Below the pieces are notes generated by a model that saw only the letters and a program-made list of their open reading frames with translations, searched no databases and had not been told where the DNA came from. Shown piece after piece: positions 9,558-18,700 of a DNA stretch of 64,000 nucleotides; position 1 is the stretch's first letter; every line of letters starts with the position of its first letter. This DNA is from Panicum virgatum (taxonomy: Eukaryota > Streptophyta > Magnoliopsida > Poales > Poaceae): NCBI RefSeq assembly GCF_016808335.1, contig NC_053144.1:70913400-70977399 (forward strand), read 5' to 3'. Made by a program: the position numbers and the translations under genes.

Positions 9558-10624
9558 CTGTAAAAAGTAAGAGTGGGGTGAGTACAAACGTACTCAGCAA
9601 GTCCAACCACACCCACGGAGGGGGGTATAACAGAATAATATGCATAGGTAAATCAAGGATAAGGTTAGGGTTTAATTTGCAGAAAAACGACATTTTATGC
9701 AGGGGTTTATTTTACGGAAAACCTTTTAGAAATCAGTTTTTGCAGTAACACAGAGTTCAGATTTTAAAACTGCTACCGGACTCCCCGTCCGTCGTAGCAC
9801 ACGGCACAACTACCAGACACAATTCCAAAACAACTCACACCAGCCCATCCCAAAAAAACACTAGTTATGTGACCACACCGTAACTCGCCCAATACCGTGG
9901 GCACGGACTATTCGAATAGATTCTTAACTCTGCAGAGGTGTGCAACTTTACCCACAAGTAGGATACCACAACTCGAACACCGTCGTGTCGGTGTAGATCC
10001 TAACATAGCCATTAGCCACCATAGCTAAGCCTGACTAGCCATCACGGGATGCACCAAGGGGTCATTGACCGTTCACTTAGGTATAACCGGGCATAAGTCA
10101 CTCGGGGCTTATCCCTTTTCCTTAGTTACCCGTTGCTCTCAGCTCTCCTGATGGCTATCATACCAACTAGTGGGATTTATGCTACGCCATTGCCCATTCA
10201 ACGGTCGAGTGGTTTGCACGATAGTGGAGTTAGGTGAGATGACACACCAACTCGGTCCTTAGACACGACAAGATGGATATCTCCCTTTTTTGCCCTGCCA
10301 CACAGGCATAAGCACACCAATCGGCAATTCACACAGAAATGCCGCCCATCCCGTCCATACTCATCTTTCGAAAATCCACATTTTATCCCTTCCCACACAC
10401 ACACATTTTCTTTAACAAATAAAACATATTATGAGTAAAGTCCTAAGCGTTCTAGTGTCGCTTAACGTCCAAGCAAAATCAGACATTAATCTAGGTGGTC
10501 AAGGAATGGTCATCACAAAACAAGGGGTGGCTATCCAACCGTGTTTTCATGCAAGCAAAACATATGCAATTTTATAAAACAGGCCATTGGGTTGTGTTTA
10601 TAAAAACTAGGACCGAAACATGCA

Positions 10625-10764
10625 TCAAAGGATGGGATTGAACTTGCCGTCTTCGTAGCCTTCGGGGAAGTCCTGTCCTTCGGGCTCGGGGTCGCGGAAC
10701 TGGTCCTCGTTCTCCTGCTCACAGTACGGCTCGTTGACGGGTTCTCCTTCGTTCACTCCGTGGT
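10625..10764 (-). other. small acidic ORF/possible exon in the LTR leader
   Basis: After a TGTAG acceptor-like site (10765-10767) the frame encodes about 45 acidic residues ending GYEDGKFNPIL and a stop. The left LTR has the same frame (234-373) with one residue changed. Both copies are young, so this similarity is not evidence of selection. It sits in the transcribed leader and could be a leader exon or an upstream ORF. Confidence 0.3.
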
Positions 10765-11512
10765 CTACAGCGCACACAAACAAGCATACAATCAAAACAC
10801 AGAAAATAAAGATTTGTCGTCGAGCTCGAAACGGGGACACATTGAATACAGGGCATGGAGTGATATTTTTGGGTGTGCTTCTAATGGCATGGTCAAAACT
10901 ATATTAAAAGAGACGTGGTAAAGTTTTGGGTAGATCCGAGGTTGTTAGGCGCATGAAATGATAGGTCAAAAGGGTGTTTAGGGCCTAAACAGGGGTCTAG
11001 GGACCTAATTGTAATTAAGTTGAAGAAGGCAGGGGCTTGGTTTGCATTTTAGGAATTTCTTGGGTTAATTTAAAAGAGTCAGGGTTTATTTGTAATTAAG
11101 TTTATAAAGTGGAAGGGTCTGTTTGGAAATATAATAAAAGAAGGGGTTTCTTTAGCAAAAAGATCAAAAGGTGGGAGGTTCCTTTGCTGAATATAGGAAA
11201 GGGGAGGGGGTTTTGGGCTAAATGGCCCTTCCTCCTCTCTCCACGGGAAAACAGGGGAGGCGGTTAGGGGGCGTCGGCGGCACTCCGCCGGCGGCCCTGG
11301 GCCTCGGGAACGGTCGGAGGAGTGGGGAAAAGGGGAAGGGCGACGTAGGAGGTCGATCCCCTCTCTTGATTTGAGGAATGGTGGCCTGCAGGGGCGGTTC
11401 TACGGCGGCGGGCGGCATTAGGCGGTGGCGAGCGTGGGAGCGGCCTCACGGAGCTCGTCGGCGGACCGACCCCGAGGGAAAAGGAGGAGGGGATCTCGAG
11501 GATCCCAGAGCC

Positions 11513-11520
11513 TACCTTGG
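11513..11520 (-). promoter_or_regulatory. candidate 5' splice site in the LTR leader
   Basis: The element strand reads CCAAG/GTAGG about 150 nt past the TATA box, giving a plausible non-coding first exon of about 125 nt. It could pair with the acceptors that abut the ATGs of ORF A, ORF B and gag. Confidence 0.5.
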
Positions 11521-11665
11521 CTCGGGCCGAGGTGCTGCGGAGAGGGGTATCCCGCGGTGGCCGGCGTTCGGGAGCGGCGGCTATGGCGAATGGTGGTGCT
11601 AGGAGATCGGGGAGGCGGCTGCGGAGCTCGGGCTGGGGATGTGGTGCGGAGGAGCGGCGCCGGGG

Positions 11666-11675
11666 CCTTTATAGG
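11666..11675 (-). promoter_or_regulatory. LTR TATA box (5' LTR)
   Basis: CCTATAAAGG on the element strand is the best core-promoter match in the LTR, and it is conserved in the left copy. Confidence 0.7.
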
Positions 11676-12671
11676 CGCGAGAGGCGGTGGAGGTCTGGCG
11701 GGATGCGGCGGAGGCCGACGACCGAGTTAAAGGCGGTGGGGCTGGCTTGGTTCTGTGCGGGCGTCAACGGCGGGCGCGAGCTTACGGCGATGGGACACGA
11801 CGCCTCGATCAGGCGGCGACCGCTGCAGGCGGCGCTGTGCCGGAGTCGCCAGTGCTGTGCGGCGTCAACGGCGGCCGGCCAGCGTCTCGACGTCGTGTCG
11901 CGGCGTGCCGTGCGCGCGCACGCGGGAACAAGGGGGCAGCAGGCGGCCGGCTGGGCGCGTTCTCGTGGCCAGGTGTAGCGGCGGCCGAGCGGAGCAAGCG
12001 CGCGCGCGGGAGGCAAGCAAGCGTGCGGAGCAGAGAGGGCCGTGCGCGGCGGGGCACGGGCGCAGGGCGAGTGGGACGGATGGCGCGGTGCGGCCGGCAC
12101 GGGCGTGCGCGAGCGCGGCCAGGCGGCCATGGTGGGCGCGCGCACAGCTCCGGTTGCCGCGGCGTGGTGTGCGGCTCGGCGCGCAGGAGAGTGAGGTCGG
12201 GGGGCCTGGTGTGCGTGCGGCGAGCGGCGCTCGGGGCGTGCTCGGGAGCGAGGCAGAGCAGAGAGGGAGGGGAAGCCGAGCGCGCGGGGTAGGAAGAGAG
12301 AGAGAGGGAGAGGGAAGGAGAGAGAAAAAGAAAAGAGAAAAAGAAAATGAAAAAAAAGAGAGAAAAAGAAAAAGAAAAAGGAGGGGAGAGGGAAATGGAG
12401 AGAGAGGAAGGGCGGGATTCGCGCCGTGATCGCGGCGCCCGGTCGGCCACGCGCGGCGCCTGGGCGCGCGTGAGCGCGACGCGCGGGTCGAGGGGGGAAA
12501 ACAGGGTGCTGGATACGGGTGTCGGGACAAGTTTTTTGGGAATCGGAAGATCGGAACAGGGAGGTTCCCGGAAAGCTGGGGTTAGGGTTTTAAGGAGGGA
12601 TCGAGCTCAACGACGAAACACAACTTTAGCGCATGATTTATTTTAGTAAATTTTCGGGATGTTATAGTGCC

Positions 12672-13547
12672 CCTGAAACAAACGAGACATTAAAAAAGAA
12701 TAGCTAAGATAGCAACATGACACGAAACAGAGTAGTTTTCCTACAGCCAAGAAAGAAATCCAAATATACTCAGGTCCACGCAATAATCAAAATTGCCAAG
12801 GACTCAAATAGGTTAGAACTTGAAGCCCATCAAGCCACTAATTCCATGAGATTTAAAATGCAAAATAACAAATGAGCTAAATGGACAAAATAAATTGTTT
12901 TCCAAGTAACAATTAAAGGAATTCCCTATTTTTCTATCTCCACTTGAAAACAGTACTCTTGTATTCAACAAATGATCAATGTGGTAATCTCTAGAGGCCT
13001 CAATGAAAACAATAAGCTATAGTAATTCAGACCTCAATGAGACACATCAGATCGTGATAGGGTTTTGTATCACCAAAGCCAAACCTATTACCTGAAATTT
13101 CCGGCCCATTTCTGACACAATGCAAGTTTCACTTAAACCAAGATTGCATCCAACATCTGGATCAGCAACTAACTCTACACTATTCTTTAGGGTCGTAGGA
13201 TTGTCAGTTACAACCCCAATCACATCAATTACTACAGGTAAAAACAAACAATGCGATCATAATAAACATTTGAAAAGTGTAGCCGGTAATTCAAAACAAA
13301 CAACCCCTAAACATTGGTTTCCGTATATAATGCATATTAATTACCTGGTATATCCAGTTCATTGGAGTCACCATCACCGCAAAGGTAATTTCCATCTGGA
13401 TAGCGTGTGGTCACGAGAACTTGGCTTCTTAAATATGGGTGTTACTCACCTAGTTTAATTTGATGCAAGCGGCACGATCTGAAAATATGAGGACTCAGAT
13501 GTAATGATGAGATTTTACATGTCATCCTATGCTTGCCTATGATAATA
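12672..13547. other. intergenic DNA with two possible minus-strand exons
   Basis: Reading minus, 13092-13231 is an open segment (contains VIDVIGVVTDN and SEMGRKFQ) framed by CTGTAG and AG/GTAATAGG. Upstream, a segment ending at 13345 (YPDGNYLCGDGDSNELDIPG) has the donor CCAG/GTAATT. The two join in frame. The DVIGVV string recalls OB-fold (RPA-like) proteins, but I cannot assign the gene. Both may be remnants or part of a larger gene not otherwise recognised. Nothing else is seen in this stretch. Confidence 0.3.
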
Positions 13548-13861
13548 CTCCCTCCATCCAACTATCTAAGGCTCATTAGGAAATCTGAAAAATGCAGGTA
13601 TACAAGGTCTATTCTAGTTTTTCTCGAAGTCATGGCGCGCGAAGCTTCATGGACCGTTGCGGTACGTCCGCGGATCCATTGTGGCACCATAGTTTTTTTC
13701 TAACCTATTGCACGTCCACCCATGCGCAGTGGCCAAATGCCATAATTAAGAGGCTAAATTGTACACGTTAAATGAGGAAAAAGTAATTGCATTTTTTCTT
13801 CAAGTTAACACTTTTTTGGTTTTTGAGTCATGATGGGCCTTAAATAATTGGATGGAAGGAG
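13548..13861. mobile_element. Stowaway-type MITE
   Basis: The left end CTCCCTCCATCCAACTA and the right end (complement CTCCTTCCATCCAATTA) are inverted and flanked by TA on both sides. The interior is AT-rich and non-coding. Confidence 0.85.
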
Positions 13862-14208
13862 TAGTAGTCTACGGGGTGCGTCAGTGTCCGCTAGTCCCGC
13901 TTGTCTAGTTTCCCAGCACACCACATTCATCGTTTCTCTACTCATCTCCTTTTTCTTCCTATACAACTCAAGCTGCTTCTTGAGAGCAACCCCCAGGCCC
14001 TCTATTCCACTCCCTACTCAAAATTTGGAGGATGAAGTAAAAAAAAAACTAACTCCATCAGACCCTCTATTTGACCTCCTAAAATGAGGAGGCCTCCAAA
14101 TCTTAGCCTGAACCCCCAGGTCTGGGAGGTGAGGTCTCTGGGGAGCCCTTCATTTGTGGGTCCCACCCAACTACTTCTTTCTCCCTCTCCCCGGCGCGTG
14201 CGCTCATC
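13862..14208. other. non-genic spacer, possible larger DNA transposon
   Basis: No gene is seen. The sequence near 13980 (GAGCAACCCCCAGGCCCTC) is loosely inverted relative to 15303-15333 (complement TAAGAGCATCTCCAGCAATACC), so 13980-15333 may be an old DNA transposon into which the hAT MITE inserted. Confidence 0.25.
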
Positions 14209-14771
14209 TAGAGTTGGCATTTGGGCCGTATCATTTTTGGACGGACTGTGGCACGATCATTTGGCATGACGACCCAAAGCATGGCACGACACGAAATATT
14301 TTGGGCCGTGCCGACATGACAGGAACACGAGGGTCATGCCGTGCCTAGGATCTTAGCATGATGGATTGTATGGCACGGACCGCATTTTGGATCGTGCTTG
14401 GCCCGACACGACACGAAAACAGCCCGTCAGCCCGTACATAGCCTGTTATTATACTATAATAGTTAATCTTCCTTTCTAATTAACACCAATTATGAAAGAA
14501 AATTTTCATTCGAAAAAATCACGTAATTTTTCTACCATCCATAGTTTATATGCTTCCTAATTGCAATAGTAACATTTCTCTACCAATGCATATAAACTCC
14601 AATTACAAGTATCCAGAGGACCGTGCTTGGGCCGGCACGGCACGAAGACGTGCCCGCGTGCTGTGGGCCGTGCTTGGGCTTGATAAAACACTTAACGTGC
14701 CAGCACGATATGGCATGAGGGACAAGAGGGCCGGGCTGGGCCGGCACGACACGGCCCAAGTCTCACCTCTA
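14209..14771. mobile_element. non-autonomous hAT element
   Basis: Ends are TAGAGTTGGCATTTGGGCCG and, inverted, TAGAGGTGAGACTTGGGCCG. An 8 bp target duplication, CGCTCATC, flanks it (14201-14208 and 14772-14779). The inside is rich in GGCACGACACG-type subterminal motifs, possible transposase-binding repeats. Confidence 0.85.
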
Positions 14772-14779
14772 CGCTCATC

Positions 14780-15090
14780 TAAGCTCCAGCCGGCCTCTGC
14801 CCGCCAGCGTCGGGCGAGCCGCCGCCCTCGGCACATGTGCTAGGCCGAGCTCCGGCCGGCCCCTGCCCGCTGGCGCTGGGAGGGCCATCGCCATGTTAGG
14901 CTGAGCTTCGGTCGGCCCCTGTTGACGGCACCGCCCTCTGCGCATTGGGGCGCCCGACCGAGCTATGGTCGGCCCCTGCCCGCCGCGCTAGGCGAGCCGC
15001 CGCTCTCGACGTGCCGGGTTGAGCACTGGCTGGCCCATGCCCGCCGACGCCACGTGAGCCGCCACCCTCGAAGCGCCGGGCGGAGCTCCG
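14780..15090. repeat. degenerate GC-rich minisatellite, units of about 55-65 bp
   Basis: Five or six diverged units begin near GAGCTCCGGCCGGCCCCTGC (variants GAGCTTCGGTCGG, GAGCTATGGTCGG, GAGCACTGGCTGG). Open frames here follow the repeat composition and are not called as genes. Confidence 0.6.
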
Positions 15091-15748
15091 ACGCGCCCGA
15101 CCGATGCTTGTGGTCACAGGTCTAGCTAGCAAGAGGAAGAATAAAGGAGAGGCAAAGAAGAAAGCAGACCGACAAGTGGGATCCACATGTCAGGAGGAAG
15201 TAGGGGCTGAGTCGCTGAGATATAGAGGTTCTTGCTGGAATTGGATGAAAAATTAAGCCCTCAAAATATAGAAAGAGCTCCTACTTAACAAATAGAGGGC
15301 CTAGTTTGGTGGTATTGCTGGAGATGCTCTTACCCCTCAACCCTATGTTTCTGAGAAAGTGAAGCAAACTGCTCCCGCTCCTGCTCGGCTGCTCCTTTTT
15401 TTTATTTTCATTCGAACCACGACCTATAAATGTTTCAATCGGCCGATCCGAGCCACAGAAACAAAGCAACGATTACAAACATGACAAACTAAAATGATAG
15501 TGACCAATCACCTGATCCGATTACATTAGTCAAGTCAACGAACCTGAGCTTAAAAACCACACATTGTTATGCGGGATGAAAATTTTGAGGCCAGACAACA
15601 AGCAATAGTAACTTGCATGATATATAGGAGTTAGCCGCAAAATGGCATGTAGCTTAGTGGTTACAAGAGTCTCGGTAGCACTTGAGATCCTGAGTTCGAC
15701 TCGCCATATTCAGGCAGGCGATGGATCGATCAGGCAATGAATCAGTAA
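15091..15748. other. intergenic/3' region with tRNA-like SINE fragment
   Basis: At about 15650-15712 the plus strand has an A-box-like TAGCTTAGTGGTTA and a B-box-like GAGTTCGACTC at a tRNA-like spacing, which suggests a SINE fragment rather than a functional tRNA gene. The rest shows no coding signal. Confidence 0.35.
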
Positions 15749-18700
15749 TCACACGGTGTAGTGCTGGTTGTTGATGTCGTCCAGGTCGAGGCCTTTGAGC
15801 TTCACCACCGACTCCACCTTGCCCTTGAGGGTGTGCAGCTCCCGGAGCCGGGCGATCTCGGCGCGCCGCCGGGCATCCTCCGCCATCAGGCCTAGCTGCT
15901 CCACGGATGACAACTGATGGCGGAGGGGGGTCCGTGTACCTCCGAGCACCGTCGTCACAGCCAGGTAAGCCCCGATGATCACTCCTGTTGCAAATATCTC
16001 CGCTAGCTTCCAGCTGTCCGGGTGGGGAGATGGCTTCAACTTGTCTTTGGAGATAGTCACAATGGTTCCTGAAGAACAATCTCTCTTAATTTAATTATGC
16101 ATGTACGTACTAGCAGGAATCAAATCAATCAACGTCTTATTACCATCGTTAAGAATCGCTATCACAAGAACCAGCATCGGAGGGAAGTCAAACCTCCAAA
16201 AGCATGCCAAGAGCAAAAACCCGAGCTGCACGGACAATAACACGCATAAATGATACCACTTTGCCACCAACAACATCTACTCTGTCTATTGTAGGCCGCC
16301 AAATGAACTTACCACAATACGTATGGTTATAGACACCGCATATATCTGCACCAAAAATAAATAAAGATCAAGCATAACGACATCCAAAATTCTAACCAAA
16401 TCTCTATGGTGGACTTACAGTATAATTTTTCATACTTTGGAAAATTGCCCGACTAGTTAGCACTGCACTGATGATCACACTCAATCCAGGTTCCGTCAGA
16501 ACTATGTCAGAGGCACCTCGAGCAGCATCAGTAGCATCGGCCACAGCAATTCCAATATCTGCTATCTTCAGAGCAGGTGCATCATTGACTCCATCTCCGG
16601 TCATCCCACATATGTGCTTTCTGGCTTGTAGCCTCTGCACAATCTCGTATTTGTGCTCTGTCAAAGGAAACACGTACTAATTAGATTAAGGAACACCATG
16701 ATGCAATAGATAGTTAATGCTCACCTGGAAAAACTCCAGCAAACCCATCCGCTTGCTCAATCAACTCATCCACTGGTAGGACCGCTATGTCACCTTTTTT
16801 GTCACCCAGCAATGACGAAGAAGGATACATGTTTGTTCCCATTCCTAGCCTCCGGCCAGTCTCCTTAGCTATAGCCAACTGATCACCTGAAAATGTTTAG
16901 GTGGAAAAATGCAGGGAAAACATCACAATCTCTAGATGATAGCCTAATATGTTTTTTTAGAATTCAAGGTAAATTTGTGCAACGTCCACATACAGTAAAG
17001 CATTCTAATTGACTGCTCCCAGCTACTGAGGACAGCAAGTCTAAGTGAAAAAAAAAGTACCAGCCATCATCAACTAGACACGCGCACATATTCTAACTCC
17101 ATAAAATTAAGTAATTCCATGCTGTTCAGCAGATACTAAATGATGCATAAAAAGAGGCACCTGTAATCATTTTCACACTGACTCCAAGGTCAACAGCTCT
17201 GCGTATGGTTTCAGCACTATCATGACAGGGAGGATCAAAGAGCGGGAGAAGACCAACAAATTGCCAAGGTCCTCCAGGACTTTCCTTGGTCCCTTCAGGT
17301 ACTTCCTGTATGGCGAAAGAATTTAATTAGGTTTTGTTCTGTGCATGGACAAGCATGCTGTAGCATACTAGCAGTTTTGCCACCTGATAGGCAACAGCAA
17401 GCAATCGCAGCCCTCTCTCGGCGTAATTGCCAATATCACGATGGACCTTTCTTTCAATCTCAGACTTGTTCGATGCTAGATTCAGAATCTGCAAGACATA
17501 TATGATGGGATATAAGTACATTACAGTAACAATGATGTGAGCGCACCCAGTCACATATAGTATTCATTCTTTTATTCATTTCAAACAAGCAAATACCAGG
17601 AAAGCACAATGAGATGAACCAAAAAGGAACAAGATTACATCCGCTCGCATATGAAAACATGCAGAAAACTAGATTGATAGGGGGAAATTAGATACACACA
17701 GAATAGGACTGCAGATTCATCAATTCAGTTAATACCAAAGACAACCACATATATATCTTAAGCAAGCAAAATATGATGCAGGAGTCTGCATTCCTCCATT
17801 TGCCTTTTTTCTGTAGCAGTAGTAAGTTTCATGTACAAGTCATCTAACCATAAATTCAAGTAGCAAAGTATAAATTACCATAATTGGCTACCGTGCACTT
17901 CAAACTGTCTACACACTACGGTTCCTACATTTTCTTCAGGTATTATTTTGGTATTAAAAAGAATTAAATCATGTAATATATATACCTGTTCAGGAGCACC
18001 TTTGCTAACCCTGTGCATTTTACCCCCAGCATCTAAGTATGTGAGTGCTGTCCTCTTGTCAGTTGGATTGAATGGGAGGAAATGAACTTCTTGAATGCCG
18101 GCACGTGCCTAGAGGTAGGCAGAAGAGAATAAAAATAGGTAAATGAAATTAAGAAGAAACAAGTGATGCCAACAACATTGCTCGTTAGATGGCTTTTTTT
18201 CTGTTACACATGGAAACTTATGAATGCAATTGCTATGAGCTGTCAAACTCAGAAATGCTTGTTCAAAATTGATGCTACCTCCAGATATGCATTATCAGAA
18301 GTTGCTAGATCCTACCAAGGCAAGAAATTGAACATACAGCTCATATGATGAACGGATGCCTCTTATCCAAATTAGATATTGTCCTAGAATGTGTGCAGCC
18401 AAACTTCTAAAACTTAATTGTACTAATGTGATGTCCTAACAAGTAAATCAGACAAGAAGTAGACTAAAGGACAGGCCCCAGTGCTGAACCTCCCACATGA
18501 TGTGGGGTCTGGGGGAGGAATATTCCTGGGCTAGCCTTACCCCCGCATGCGGAGAGGCCGCTCGAACCCAGGTCTCCTGGCACCAGTGGGATGGCTTTAC
18601 CACTGCGCCAGGGCCTGTCCTCTAGAAGTAGACTATACACTTGAAATTATATGCAACCATTTTGTGAATCGTATATATGTCAGCACTTTGAGTGTCTAGC

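Larger units (their letters stand above)
1..12666 (-). mobile_element. Tekay/Del-type Ty3-gypsy chromovirus, left end cut by window
   Basis: The element reads on the minus strand: 5' LTR (9252-12666), PBS, two accessory ORFs, gag-pol with a C-terminal chromodomain, PPT, and the 3' LTR (1-2282, missing roughly 1.1 kb beyond the window). The domain order protease-RT-RNase H-integrase-chromodomain and the multi-kilobase LTRs are typical of the Tekay/Del lineage. The two LTR copies differ by roughly 1.5% by eye, mostly transitions, so the insertion is fairly recent. Even so, pol carries four nonsense codons and one frameshift, so this copy is not autonomous. Pre-gag ORFs ('orf0') are, from memory, reported in rice RIRE3 and RIRE8; having two paralogous copies is what stands out here. 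Confidence 0.93.
9252..12666 (-). repeat. 5' LTR of the Tekay-like element (complete, 3415 bp)
   Basis: On the element strand it starts TATAACATCC (the first CA/TG pair has become TA; the other copy has TGTAAC) and ends CTTCA. It holds a TATA box (11666-11675), a splice-donor consensus CCAAG/GTAGG (exon edge at 11516), small acidic ORFs (10625-10764 and 9520-9557) and a TAATAAA at 9322-9328. If transcription starts near 11640, the transcribed leader before the PBS is about 2.4 kb, unusually long. A possible 5 bp target copy, GTGCC, follows at 12667-12671; its partner is outside the window. Confidence 0.92.

Noticed and set aside
14603..15186. ORFs over the GC-rich minisatellite
   Set aside because: Frames follow the repeat units and hAT sequence; no protein family is recognisable.
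18467..18623. tRNA gene in the H+-ATPase intron
   Set aside because: A and B boxes are present, but the 12 bp target repeats and SINE body show it is a SINE, not a functional tRNA.
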